Assembly: GCF_005233845.1 (NCBI RefSeq) | Contig: NZ_SZQL01000005.1 | Location: forward strand, 240,398-304,397 | DNA length: 64,000 nt | Direction of reading: 5' to 3' | Source of the DNA: Ilyomonas limi | GTDB lineage: Bacteria > Bacteroidota > Bacteroidia > Chitinophagales > Chitinophagaceae | Shown here: positions 18,006 to 27,315 of the stretch, in pieces | Layout: every line of letters begins with the position of its first letter | How positions within the stretch are numbered: position 1 is the first letter of the stretch | Program-made: the position numbers and the translations under genes | Notes under the pieces: generated by a model | Databases searched by the model: none | Seen by the model: the letters and a program-made list of their open reading frames with translations, nothing else | What the model was told of the DNA's origin: nothing

Positions 18006-18037
18006 GAGCAAATACCTGTAATGACCATTATTTGCTC
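18006..18037. promoter_or_regulatory. Inverted repeat between the PhyH and AraC genes
   Basis: GAGCAAATA (18006-18014) is exactly inverted as TATTTGCTC (18029-18037) with a 14-bp spacer. It is centred in the divergent intergenic region and is a candidate operator for the AraC-type regulator. A TTGACTTTT stretch follows at 18042. Confidence 0.5.
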
Positions 18038-18103
18038 TGTATTGACTTTTTTCTTCTTTTTTGGACGAGAATAGTAGCTTTATAGAAAAATATAGCAGCT
18101 AAC

Positions 18104-18961
18104 ATGAAAATTCAGAAAGAGATTGTCTTACCCAATCCCGGACAATCGTTCAAGCTGTTTAAACCCAGCTTAAGAAACAATTTCTTCTGGCATTATCATC
18201 CTGAGTATGAGTTGGTATATGTGGAGGCAACTACCGGTATCAGGCATGTTGGGCAGCACATCTCTTCATTTATGGATAGCGATCTGGTGTTGATTGGTGC
18301 CAACATTCCGCACCTCAATTTTGACTATGGTTTGCAAACAGAATACCGGCAAATAGTAGTGCAGTTAAAAGAAAATTTTATGAGCGATGCATTTAAAGAA
18401 ACACCGGAGCTTGAAGCCATAAAAGTGATGTTTGATAAAGCATATTTGGGCTTATCGTTTGGTGGTAAAACAAAACATATTGTTGCAGAAAAACTGAAGT
18501 ACATGCAGGACTTGAATCACTTTCAGCAACTGCTTTGTTTATTGGAAATCTTTCAACTGCTTGCCAACGCTGATGAAGTAATAGAATTAAATGAACAAGA
18601 CACCAGTATCAAATTGTTTTTAAATGATAAGATACGTATGGGCTCTGTTTACAAATATATTCACGCCCATTACAACCAAACGCCGGATGTAAATAAAGTA
18701 GCTGCCGGTGTGCATTTGGGCACGGCTGCTTTTTGCCGGTATTTCAAAAAACAAACCAACATGACCTTTACCGATTTTGTAAATCAGTACCGCATTACAC
18801 AAGCCAAAACATTATTACTGCAAGATAAAACAGTATCAGAGGTTTGCTACGAAGTAGGTTTTGATAGTCTTTCTTATTTCAATAAGTTATTCAGGAAAAT
18901 CACCGGCGAAAATCCTTCGCAGTTTAAAAAGAAGCACAGAATAGCTACTATATATGTATGA
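18104..18961 (+). CDS. AraC-family transcriptional regulator
   Basis: A 285-residue regulator with an N-terminal cupin ligand-binding domain (residues about 10-130, FFWHYHPEYELVYV is the entry strand motif) and a C-terminal pair of helix-turn-helix motifs (about 185-280; SVYKYIHAHYNQTPDVNKVA, CRYFKKQTNMTFTDFVNQYR and the typical VSEVCYEVGFDSLSYFNKLF). Divergent from the PhyH gene with an inverted repeat between them, so local control of that dioxygenase is likely. Confidence 0.93.
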   Translation: MKIQKEIVLPNPGQSFKLFKPSLRNNFFWHYHPEYELVYVEATTGIRHVGQHISSFMDSDLVLIGANIPHLNFDYGLQTEYRQIVVQLKENFMSDAFKETPELEAIKVMFDKAYLGLSFGGKTKHIVAEKLKYMQDLNHFQQLLCLLEIFQLLANADEVIELNEQDTSIKLFLNDKIRMGSVYKYIHAHYNQTPDVNKVAAGVHLGTAAFCRYFKKQTNMTFTDFVNQYRITQAKTLLLQDKTVSEVCYEVGFDSLSYFNKLFRKITGENPSQFKKKHRIATIYV

Positions 18962-18965
18962 GTTT

Positions 18966-19017
18966 TTCACCGCCGGGAACGGGCGTTCACGCAGAGTTTC
19001 CGCAGAGACTTGTATTG
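18966..19017. repeat. Degenerate copy of the CACCGC/CAGAG palindrome type
   Basis: A stretch TTCACCGCCGGGAACGGGCG followed by TTCACGCAGAG and CCGCAGAG words directly follows the AraC stop codon. It resembles the repeat at 11676-11766 but arms are poorly preserved. A separate short palindrome GTCTGCCcacaGGCAGAT lies at about 19102-19120. Confidence 0.4.
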
Positions 19018-19169
19018 GTACTTTTTAAGCAACTTAATTGTTAACGTAAAAGTGAATTTTATCAAGCTACGCTGCGAAATCTCTTTTAACTCCTGTTTTT
19101 TGTCTGCCCACAGGCAGATCTTTTATATAATTGTATTTTTTTATCCTGAAAGAACATTTTACCTTATTC

Positions 19170-19460
19170 CTATTCATTTGCCACAAGCCGGTTCCATTCT
19201 GCGTGCCTGCGCAAATAATGCTGCACATAAGGGCACGAAGGCACCATGTTGAGGTGATGTTCTTCTAAATACTGCAATGTTTTTTTCACTAATGTAGCAG
19301 CAACACCTTGGCCTTCGAGTGGTTGAGCAACTTCGGTATGAATTAGATTTACAGTATTGCCTGACTGCCTGTAGATGATAAAAGCATATTCGCCATCAAT
19401 ATTCATCTCAAAACGATGTTGGGCAGCATTTACATGAAGTGGTATGTTTTCGTAAGCCAT
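19170..19460 (-). CDS. Small GNAT-type N-acetyltransferase (YjdJ-like)
   Basis: A 96-residue protein of the compact GCN5-related subfamily. The core acetyl-CoA motif is seen as VAQPLEGQGVAATLVKKTLQYLEE, with the Q-x-x-G-x-G/A-like loop EGQGVA, and PSCPYVQHYLRRHAEW is the conserved C-terminal signature with its cysteine. Function of this subfamily is largely unknown. Confidence 0.88.
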   Translation of the reverse strand: MAYENIPLHVNAAQHRFEMNIDGEYAFIIYRQSGNTVNLIHTEVAQPLEGQGVAATLVKKTLQYLEEHHLNMVPSCPYVQHYLRRHAEWNRLVANE

Positions 19461-19724
19461 AAATTAATATAGTTTAAAATGAAATTGTTTTGCTTATTAC
19501 CCAAAATAAAACCTACAGCAACAATAATACACTTATGTTGCTGATTTATTAAACTCCGCGCTTTCTTTTTCAGCTGTTTATTTTCATACTTCAAACAATA
19601 CTGTTCACCGTTCATCATGCTTTAGCTGCATTTATCCTTGTCAAAAAAGCCACTGTGCGCTTTATTTTTTCCATTTATCTATTTTTTCTGCAATCATCAG
19701 TGGCTATCTTTTATTTTTGTTTGC

Positions 19725-21158
19725 ATGACAAAGCGTTTATTGATACTGCTCTGCATTATCATACCTACCTTACTAACCGCCCAATCGGAAAAATGGGACT
19801 TGCGCCGCGCCGTGGATTATGCCATGCAAAACAATATTTCGGTAAAGCAAAGCGATGTGCAGTCGCGTCTTGCTGCGTTGCAAACCAAGCTGGCAAAAGC
19901 TGCTTCCATTCCCAACTTAAACTTTAGCACTAATGCCGGTTTTCAGTTTGGCCGCAACATTGACCCCACTTCCAACCAGTTTGTCAACAACAATGTATTT
20001 TTTCAGAGTTATAACCTGCAGTCCAACATTACGCTCTTTAATTTTTTTAATATTAAAAACCAGCGAAAAGCAGCACAGGTAAATGAAGAAGCCAGCCGTG
20101 TGGATGTGGATCGCGTGCGTAGCGATGTGGGATTGAATGTAGTGGCTGCCTACCTGCAATTACTTTTGTCTATTGAGCAAATGAATATTGCCCAGGCGCA
20201 GATTCATCTTACCGATTCGCAACGCATTATTACACAAAAACAGGTAGATGTGGGCGCTATGCCGCCGCTGAATGTAGCCCAGTTAGAATCGCAACTGGCA
20301 TTAGACAGCAGCAATTATATTACGGCTGTAAGTACTATGGAAAGCAACAAGCTGCAGATGATTGCTTTACTTAGCCTCGATGCTTCACAACCTTTTGAAG
20401 TAAGCCTGCCTGATGTAAATAAAATACCGTTGCCGCCATTGAGTGAACTGGAACCGACAGAATTGTATGAGATTGCAAAAGGTACGCAACCACTGCAGCA
20501 GGTAGATTCTTTGCGCATCATAGCAGGGCAATACAGTGTAAAAGCTGCGAAAGGCGCCATGTATCCTTCCATTACTGCTTTTGGTAGCATTGGTAGCAAT
20601 TATGCCAGCACCTATCAGCAATTTGCCGGTGTGATACCCAGCGGCAGAGTGGATACGTTAGGTGTGATTGACATTGACGGACAAAAATATTATCCTACCG
20701 CTCCCGGCTATACCACGCTTTATAATAAAGCACCTTACTTACGCCAGTTAGGTACTATCAACCTTAATCAGTCTATCGGCCTGCAATTAAATATTCCCCT
20801 TTTCAATGGCCGACAGGCACGTACCAGTTACGAGCGCGCCAAGCTGGATGTGGAAAACTATAAGCTGCAGCTTGCACAGGACAACCAAACTTTACAACAA
20901 AATATTTTTACGGCACGTGCCAATGCCGAGGCAGCTATTCAAAAATACAGTGCTAATAAGAAGGCAGCCAATTATGCCCAGTATGCATATGAGTTGAGTA
21001 AAAAAAGATATGAAATAGGGATGCTTTCCACCAGCGAATACCTGATAGTGCAAAACAATCTGGAAACAGCAAAAATCAATGAAGCATCGGCTTTTTACGA
21101 TTATATTTTTCGCATCAAACTGCTGGAGTATTACAAATTCGGTCAAGTTCAGTTATAA
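19725..21158 (+). CDS. TolC-family outer-membrane efflux protein
   Basis: A 477-residue TolC-like protein starting at the ATG at 19725 (MTKRLLILLCIIIP) with a Sec signal peptide ending LLTAQ; a longer frame upstream adds an odd non-ATG extension. The two helical repeats of the family are visible (WDLRRAVDYAMQNN at the mature N-terminus and the Gln/Ala-rich second coiled-coil near residues 375-450). It forms the outer-membrane channel of a tripartite exporter, together with the membrane-fusion protein 36 bp downstream. Confidence 0.92.
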   Translation: MTKRLLILLCIIIPTLLTAQSEKWDLRRAVDYAMQNNISVKQSDVQSRLAALQTKLAKAASIPNLNFSTNAGFQFGRNIDPTSNQFVNNNVFFQSYNLQSNITLFNFFNIKNQRKAAQVNEEASRVDVDRVRSDVGLNVVAAYLQLLLSIEQMNIAQAQIHLTDSQRIITQKQVDVGAMPPLNVAQLESQLALDSSNYITAVSTMESNKLQMIALLSLDASQPFEVSLPDVNKIPLPPLSELEPTELYEIAKGTQPLQQVDSLRIIAGQYSVKAAKGAMYPSITAFGSIGSNYASTYQQFAGVIPSGRVDTLGVIDIDGQKYYPTAPGYTTLYNKAPYLRQLGTINLNQSIGLQLNIPLFNGRQARTSYERAKLDVENYKLQLAQDNQTLQQNIFTARANAEAAIQKYSANKKAANYAQYAYELSKKRYEIGMLSTSEYLIVQNNLETAKINEASAFYDYIFRIKLLEYYKFGQVQL

Positions 21159-21194
21159 AACCCGCACCTTTTTATTTTATAAAGCAAGCTTTTT

Positions 21195-22562
21195 ATGAGC
21201 AAAACATTAAAATGGATTATTGGAATTTTAGTACTGCTGATAGTAGTGTTGGTGGTGCTAAAGGCTACCGGCGCAATAGGTAAAGATGAAGGTACCAAAA
21301 TAACTGCCGAAAAGGCCGAGCGCCGCACCATTACCGAAACGGTAAACGCCAGTGGCAAAATATATCCCGAAGTAGAAGTAAAAGTAAGTCCCGATATTTC
21401 GGGCGAAATAGTAGAGCTGAATGTAGCCGAAGGGGATACTGTTAGGAAAGGGCAGGTGCTGGCGCGTATTTATGCCGATATATACAGTTCGCAGCGCGAC
21501 CAGGCTGCTGCCGTTGTGGCACAGTCGCAGGCGCAGGTTGCCAACTCGCAGGCACAATTAGGTGCTTTAAAAGCTACCTTAGACCAGGCAGAAGCTGCTT
21601 ACAAACGCAACAAGCAACTGCTGGATGATAAAGTGATTTCGCAGGCAGAATTTGAAACCGCACAACAAGCTTATCTTTCTTCACAAGCCAATTATCAGGC
21701 TGCCCTCAAAGGCATACAGGCCAGCAAAGCCAATGTGCAGGCAAATATTGCCAGCCTCAACCGTGCCAGCCAGGATGTGGGCCGTACTACCATTACGGCA
21801 CCTATGGATGGCGTAATCAGCTTGTTATCGGTAAAAAAGGGCGAGCGTGTAGCCGGCAACAGCTTTAATGTGGGTACCGAAATGATGCGCATTGCCGACC
21901 TGAACAGCATAGAAGTACAAGTGGATGTAAGTGAAAATGATATACCCAAAGTAAGGCTTGGTGACAGCGCCGATGTGGAGGTGGATGCATATAACCAACG
22001 TAAGTTTAAAGGAGTGGTATATAAAATTGCCAATCCTTCTACCAGCGCTACTTCTGCCACGAGCAGCACTACTACCGTTACCAACTACGAAGTGCACATA
22101 CGCCTGCTGCCCGAGAGCTATGCCGACCTGATGGGTAAAGGAAAGCCGTTTCCCTTCCGCCCTAACATGACAGGCAGCGCCGATATAAAAACCAACACAG
22201 AAGCGAATGTATTGAGTGTACCGCTGAATGCCGTAACTACACGCGATAAAAACAACAACAGTACCCAAAAAAGTGACGATAACAACGGCAATAGCAACAA
22301 TAATAACGACAATAATACCACTGCTGCCAGCACCGACGATATTAATGAAGTAGTGTTTGTAGTGCAAAAAGATGGTACAGTAAAGCAGCACATAGTGAAG
22401 ACCGGCATACAGGATTTAAATTACATTCAAATTCTTAGCGGTATCAATGCCGGCGACGAGGTGGTAACCGGCCCTTATGATGTAGTAAGCAAAGATCTGA
22501 AAAATGGCGATAAAGTAAAAGTGGTATCCAAAGACGAATTGGTGCAAGGTTTCAAAAAATAA
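21195..22562 (+). CDS. Periplasmic adaptor (membrane-fusion) subunit of an efflux system
   Basis: A 455-residue MacA/HlyD-type adaptor. One N-terminal membrane anchor (residues 5-26) is followed by a lipoyl half (SPDISGEIVELNVAEGDTVRKG), a long Ala/Gln-rich coiled-coil (about 95-185), the second lipoyl half and a beta-barrel domain. Near residues 350-385 there is an insertion very rich in Asn, Ser and Asp. It follows the TolC gene closely, but the inner-membrane ABC or RND pump that normally comes next is missing here. Confidence 0.92.
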   Translation: MSKTLKWIIGILVLLIVVLVVLKATGAIGKDEGTKITAEKAERRTITETVNASGKIYPEVEVKVSPDISGEIVELNVAEGDTVRKGQVLARIYADIYSSQRDQAAAVVAQSQAQVANSQAQLGALKATLDQAEAAYKRNKQLLDDKVISQAEFETAQQAYLSSQANYQAALKGIQASKANVQANIASLNRASQDVGRTTITAPMDGVISLLSVKKGERVAGNSFNVGTEMMRIADLNSIEVQVDVSENDIPKVRLGDSADVEVDAYNQRKFKGVVYKIANPSTSATSATSSTTTVTNYEVHIRLLPESYADLMGKGKPFPFRPNMTGSADIKTNTEANVLSVPLNAVTTRDKNNNSTQKSDDNNGNSNNNNDNNTTAASTDDINEVVFVVQKDGTVKQHIVKTGIQDLNYIQILSGINAGDEVVTGPYDVVSKDLKNGDKVKVVSKDELVQGFKK

Positions 22563-22584
22563 AAGCTGAAGGTGATATAATGAA

Positions 22585-22616
22585 AAGAGCCACGCATTTG
22601 CATGGCTCTTATTTTT
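22585..22616 (+). terminator. Intrinsic terminator of the tolC-adaptor operon
   Basis: AAGAGCCA (22585-22592) pairs with TGGCTCTT (22603-22610), followed by ATTTTTAT. It lies 22 bp after the adaptor stop codon, confirming that no third gene belongs to the operon. Between here and 23166 I see no gene. Confidence 0.85.
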
Positions 22617-23166
22617 ATGTTAGGGCTGTTGTAATATTAAAATTGCTGTTATGCTGTATCCCGGCAAATGGTGATTGCCGTTTTAAGTTGCTGCTTATCG
22701 TTCAGCAGAGACTCTGTTTGAATCAATATAAATTTTTGCTCCAGGAAAACCGGTTTGAAAGCATCTGTCTGTTGTACTAAAACACTAAATCGTGGTCCTG
22801 ATTTCCGGCTGCATAACAATTGAAGCGCTTAACCGAAGTTGCAGGCAAAAAGAATAAGATAGCAACTATCAAAACCGGAATTAAAATATACATGTCAGTC
22901 ATGCCACACAGTAGCCAAGCAAAATGCCAGTATTTAAAGTGCTGAAAATGAGTAAGTATATAAATTTTTGCTTAGGATGCAGTTCCATTTTTGGAATAAT
23001 GTTATATAAATTAGAGTGGCAGCTAAATAAAAAATTATGGAGTGCCTTTCAAATATATCCGGTTCAACGTCTATTTCAATACAAGAATATTGTTAACTGA
23101 CACTTTCAATTTTCTGGCTGGTGCGGGCACTCCGTTAATATTCGAAAACAATTTCTTATAAACAAA

Positions 23167-23195
23167 AGGTGCTTACAACATATTTGTAAACACCT
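23167..23195 (-). terminator. Intrinsic terminator after the small ORF at 23222-23428
   Basis: AGGTGCTTACAA (23167-23178) and TTGTAAACACCT (23184-23195) pair with one mismatch. On the minus strand the hairpin is followed by TTTTGTTT and lies 26 bp after the ORF stop. Confidence 0.7.
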
Positions 23196-23221
23196 CTTGT
23201 TTGCCTGGGTAAAAGCTATCG

Positions 23222-23428
23222 TTAAAAAATAGGTCTCTCGTTGGAAAAAGGTCTGCTCCGGTTATTACCGGTCTGTTTAGAAATACTGTTCTTTTTACCG
23301 GGTGCATCAGAAATGCCAATACCATTTTTAACACCGGTATCGTTTATGTTGCCTTTTGGCAGCGATGCACTGCCGGGTGTATTATGTATATTACCTTTTT
23401 CCTCCTGCATATTTTGTTTTGTTTCCAT
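23222..23428 (-). CDS. Small hydrophilic protein, unknown
   Basis: A 68-residue, Asn/Gly/Lys/Ser-rich protein (METKQNMQEEKGNIHNT...) without hydrophobic segments, probably disordered. I recognise no family. Two facts support it as a gene: an ATG start with hydrophilic composition, and a strong terminator directly after its stop on the same strand. An overlapping plus-strand frame is hydrophobic and looks like its shadow. Confidence 0.45.
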   Translation of the reverse strand: METKQNMQEEKGNIHNTPGSASLPKGNINDTGVKNGIGISDAPGKKNSISKQTGNNRSRPFSNERPIF

Positions 23429-23495
23429 AGCTCACTGTTTTATATAAATGAATAAAATAAAAAAGTTTGAGATGCCTGTGCTGCTCAGGCAGTGT

Positions 23496-23524
23496 GAGGA
23501 ATGTACACCCGTTGTACACTCCTC
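23496..23524. other. Hairpin in a gene-poor region
   Basis: GAGGAATGTACA (23496-23507) pairs with TGTACACTCCTC (23513-23524) with one mismatch around a 5-base loop. It lies about 70 bp upstream of the small ORF on the minus strand. The rest of 23429-23991 has no convincing coding frame and no other structure I can support. Confidence 0.5.
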
Positions 23525-23991
23525 CCTACCCACAAGATCCAATAAAGCTGGTACAATCACTCCTTTTTCATTTAGTTATTGTACGGCAGCAACAAGCAAA
23601 TGCGGCAGATTTCCTGTTCGTTTTTTCATAGGTTAACAACACATATTCAGGAAATATACACCTGGTACTCTATACTCAAAAATCAAGCAAAAAATACAAG
23701 CTTTTTATTCAGTCATTGATAATGAAGGGCATAAATTTTTAAGCAGCTGCATTCGTAGTAATTATTAACTATCAGTTAAGGTAAACAGGTAGCAATTGTG
23801 GTTTTATACAGGCTGGCTGCAGCGGAGGATAAACGCCTTTATAAATGCAATCACTTTTGAAGAAAAGGTAATCTTTCAGGATTATAAGTAATCTGTTTAC
23901 TCCATGATGGAGGGACTTACCTTACAATTGTACTGGAGCGAATGTTATTTGTTTTATCTTAAGTAAAAGCGCTCTCCTCTATATTATAATA

Positions 23992-24618
23992 TCAACTCTT
24001 TTTAAACAAAACAGTAAGAATGCGCGGTAAGGCAGTGCGATTATCTTCGTCAAAATATTCATTTATATCTGCTACCAGCAGGTGGCTCTTTTTTGCAGCC
24101 TGCACAAAGTCGGACAGGTTGTGGTTATAGCATTGTACTACCTGTACTCCACTGGCAGTGTCAAAGCGGGCTTTGCTGCCGGTGTATTGTTTAAATGGAT
24201 GCAATTCGCCTATATATACATAACCGCCGCTATTGAGTATTTTGGCGGCTTCGCTAAAAATTAAGTCCAGGTTTTCTATATGCTCCAGCACAAGGCTAAA
24301 GCTGATGAGATCGTATTTTTTATTGGTGAAATGCCAGGGCTTGGTAGTGTCGGCTTGTATAAATGTTACATTATCTTTAATTACTTTTTCTCTTGCTTTG
24401 GCAAGCATCTCCTCCGATAAATCAACAGCGGTGACAGTGCTGGCTTTCTCCATGAACCATACGGTATTTTTTCCGGTGCCGCAGCCAATTTCAAGGCAGC
24501 TATCAAAAGGAATAGCCGACAATGTATTACGTAATGCCTTTGCTTCGAGGTCGCGCGTTTTGTTGCTATTGCTGTCGTACTGTTTAGCCCATTCGTTATA
24601 GGCTTGCTGTATATCCAT
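23992..24618 (-). CDS. Class I SAM-dependent methyltransferase
   Basis: A 208-residue methyltransferase of the UbiE/Methyltransf_11 type. The SAM-binding motif I is CLEIGCGTGKNT (residues about 39-50), motif II acidic residue is in VTAVDLSEEML, and the motif III/IV region is YDLISFSLVLEHIENL. The substrate is unknown. It is transcribed alone; the 360 bp upstream (24619-24981) hold no recognisable gene. Confidence 0.9.
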   Translation of the reverse strand: MDIQQAYNEWAKQYDSNSNKTRDLEAKALRNTLSAIPFDSCLEIGCGTGKNTVWFMEKASTVTAVDLSEEMLAKAREKVIKDNVTFIQADTTKPWHFTNKKYDLISFSLVLEHIENLDLIFSEAAKILNSGGYVYIGELHPFKQYTGSKARFDTASGVQVVQCYNHNLSDFVQAAKKSHLLVADINEYFDEDNRTALPRILTVLFKKS

Positions 24619-24981
24619 AAGGTGATAAAATTAAAGGATGTAACATAACTGCAAACGGTATAGGGATCATATGGCTTTAAATGCTTAAAGCCTGAAGACT
24701 TAATCGGTCTTTACATATCAATTGGAATTACGAAAGTAAATATGTAAAAAATTATTCTCCGCCATACTATTATAACCAAAAATGTATTTACATTTATTCA
24801 ACGATTACTACTAAAGCTTCATTTACTAACCAATAAACCTGTAGCCATGAACAACTCCAATATATTGCCTGTGCTTTCCTGTTAATAGTGCGGTTTTCTG
24901 TATGCAGCATCTGGTGTGCGGGTTTTCTTATGGTAATAACGGTAATTTTAAAAAGAAAGAACCAAACTTCAAATTACGCTT

Positions 24982-26301
24982 ATGTTCAACAATGTAGCTA
25001 TTGATGTCTTTTTAGGATTAACCTTTGTCTTTCTGCTGTATAGCCTCTTAGCTACCATTTTGCAGGAAGCCATTGCCGGGTTGTTAAACCTTAGAGCCGC
25101 CGTACTTGTAAAAGCCGTACGCGTAATGCTTAATGACCGCCAGCGTTTGGATGTTAAAACCAGCAATCCGGTTATAAGCGTTTTAATAAGAGCTGCTGTC
25201 AGTTTAAAAAATCAGTGGAAATTTATAACGTGTAATTTACCTTCCAATTCATTGGCAAAAGCATTTTATAAGCATCCGAGTATAAAATATTTAAGCGCAA
25301 GTAGTATAAGAAGTAAACCTTCCTATATACATCCCGAAAATTTTTCATCCACCATAGTCAAGATTCTAAGAGGGCGTTATTACGATGGCAGCATTCCTGA
25401 AATCGTAGCGATATACCAGAAGCTGCATCTAACTCCCGAGAATCAACTCCCCATCGTTACGGTAGGTGCTGTAGATACCGTACTGGCACAAATTAAGCCG
25501 GAAACACTGGATCAGTTCAGACAATTGTATGTAGATGCAAACCAGGATATTGACAAGTTTAAAAAGCTTCTTGAGAACTGGTACAACGATACGATGGACA
25601 GGGCAAATGGCTGGTACACCAGACTGGCCAAGCGTATACTTTTTGTGATGGGTTTTTGCATAGCACTCGCCGGCAATGTAGATACTATTAAAATTTATCA
25701 CATTCTTGCTACCAATCAAACCGCAAGAGAACAAATGGTGCAATTAGCTGTTCAGTCGCAAAGCAAATATGATACGCTTCCGCAGGTAAAGAAGACCTAT
25801 GAGTTGGATAAAGCAAAGTTTGATAGTGCGGCCTATGCAATGGTGGAGCAGGACGTTAAACAGGCAAACAGCATATTGGGCATTGGCTGGGTTTCGGATA
25901 AGGAAAAGCAGGATTATAAAAAACTACTAACGGCAAGAAACAACATAGCCATTCAATTTAACAACATTAAAGCCAAAGACCCAACATCTCCGCAACTCGA
26001 TCTTTTACGCAGCCAGTTACGGGCGGCAGATATTGAACGCTTAAAAAAGAAAGAACAAATAGATTTTAGAAGTTACAACAACACTTCTTTTTTAGGCTGG
26101 ATTATTACGGCCTTTGCCATTACGCTTGGCGCTCCGTTCTGGTTCGATTTACTAAACAGGTTCATCAGTCTTCGCTCTTCGGGAAAAAGACCCGACAGCA
26201 ATACGGATGCAGGTAACACTAATACCAACAATAGCGCTGCTGTTCAGCCGGCAGGCGTATCGGTACGTTCTAATACAACAGCAGAGGAGGCTGTAGGATA
26301 A
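24982..26301 (+). CDS. Membrane protein of unknown function
   Basis: A 439-residue protein with a hydrophobic N-terminal segment (about 8-33), a second at about 219-241 and a third at about 368-390, leaving a long soluble region between the first and second, and a polar Asn/Thr-rich tail. Just before the second membrane segment is WYNDTMDRANGWYTR (200-214), a motif I remember from a broad family of uncharacterised membrane proteins with a W-x3-MDR-x2-GWY pattern. It ends 3 bp before the GH46-type hydrolase gene, so the two are almost surely co-transcribed. Confidence 0.75.
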   Translation: MFNNVAIDVFLGLTFVFLLYSLLATILQEAIAGLLNLRAAVLVKAVRVMLNDRQRLDVKTSNPVISVLIRAAVSLKNQWKFITCNLPSNSLAKAFYKHPSIKYLSASSIRSKPSYIHPENFSSTIVKILRGRYYDGSIPEIVAIYQKLHLTPENQLPIVTVGAVDTVLAQIKPETLDQFRQLYVDANQDIDKFKKLLENWYNDTMDRANGWYTRLAKRILFVMGFCIALAGNVDTIKIYHILATNQTAREQMVQLAVQSQSKYDTLPQVKKTYELDKAKFDSAAYAMVEQDVKQANSILGIGWVSDKEKQDYKKLLTARNNIAIQFNNIKAKDPTSPQLDLLRSQLRAADIERLKKKEQIDFRSYNNTSFLGWIITAFAITLGAPFWFDLLNRFISLRSSGKRPDSNTDAGNTNTNNSAAVQPAGVSVRSNTTAEEAVG

Positions 26302-26304
26302 ACT

Positions 26305-27315
26305 ATGGAAAAGCTTGTTGTAAACGTACAAAAACTCAATAAAAGAAGTCTGATTCCAACCGCACTGCCGGATAGCAATAACATAGCGGGCATTGTATTT
26401 CTGAATTATACTTTTGAAGGGGAAGAAGTTGCTGAAGTACCAAATCCAGCCATAGGAAAATGGTATAGAGACAAGGAAGGCTATTTCTACTGGGGCGGCG
26501 GTTTGAATATGTTGGAAACAATAGAAGACCATTCTGCCGAAGTATCATCGCCAACAGAGAATGCTATACCGGAAACAAGTACTGCTACATCTGAACCAGA
26601 CAGCAGCGTACTGCCGCAGACAAGTATAACGCCGGCAATAAAAAACAAGATTCAGCAGGTAGTAAATGCATTTGAAACAGGATCGGCGCAGGGTAATTAT
26701 TCGGGACTGGTAAAGTATGATGATTATACTGATCCTGTGACTAAAACGCGCAGTGTGCAGGTTACATACGGGCGCTCTCAAACCACCGAATTCGGCAATT
26801 TGAAAGCCCTGATTCAGGCTTATGTGGGTGCCAATGGTCTATATGCTGCACAATTAAAACCTTATGTAAACCGCATAGGCACCAAGCCAAGCCTTGCTAA
26901 TGATGCTACATTTTGCCAGGCATTAATTGATGCCGGTAAAAAAGACCCGATTATGCGTACCTGCCAGGATACCTTTTTCGATAAAGTCTATTATCAACCT
27001 GCCGGCAACTGGTTTGTTACCAACGGTTTTACAATGCCTTTAAGTATGCTGGTTATTTACGACAGCTATGTTCATTCAGGCTGTATTTTACCCTTTTTAA
27101 GAAGAAAATTTGTAACTGCAGTGCCTGCTGCCGGTGGTAACGAAAAAGAATGGATCAACAATTATGTAGAAGTACGGCAAAGCTGGCTCGCCAGTCATTC
27201 TAATCCGGTGCTGAGAAAAACGATTTATCGAACGCATTGTTTCCAGGAGCAAATGATGCGTAGCAATTGGGATTTATCTAAACCAATTAGTGCTAATGGC
27301 ATTACCATTGCGTAA
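26305..27315 (+). CDS. GH46 (chitosanase/lysozyme-like) hydrolase with N-terminal SH3-like module
   Basis: A 336-residue protein without a signal peptide. Residues 45-67 contain W53-Y-R-D and FYWGGG, a small module often seen at the front of wall-acting proteins. A Ser/Thr/Pro linker follows (about 73-110). The rest resembles family GH46: candidate catalytic Glu124 in FETG, Tyr132 seven residues before candidate Asp140, TYGRSQTTEFG, and C-terminal GGNEKEWINNYVEVR and FQEQMMRSNWDLSKP. GH46 enzymes cleave chitosan, but the lysozyme-like fold could act on peptidoglycan. Coupled to the preceding membrane-protein gene. Confidence 0.65.
   Translation: MEKLVVNVQKLNKRSLIPTALPDSNNIAGIVFLNYTFEGEEVAEVPNPAIGKWYRDKEGYFYWGGGLNMLETIEDHSAEVSSPTENAIPETSTATSEPDSSVLPQTSITPAIKNKIQQVVNAFETGSAQGNYSGLVKYDDYTDPVTKTRSVQVTYGRSQTTEFGNLKALIQAYVGANGLYAAQLKPYVNRIGTKPSLANDATFCQALIDAGKKDPIMRTCQDTFFDKVYYQPAGNWFVTNGFTMPLSMLVIYDSYVHSGCILPFLRRKFVTAVPAAGGNEKEWINNYVEVRQSWLASHSNPVLRKTIYRTHCFQEQMMRSNWDLSKPISANGITIA

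Noticed and set aside
22100..22408. Hydrophobic minus-strand frames opposite the adaptor gene
   Set aside because: They arise from the antisense of the Asn-rich insertion and coiled-coil codons.
22580..22780. Plus-strand 66-codon frame after the adaptor gene
   Set aside because: It begins in the terminator hairpin at 22585-22616 and has no protein-like pattern.
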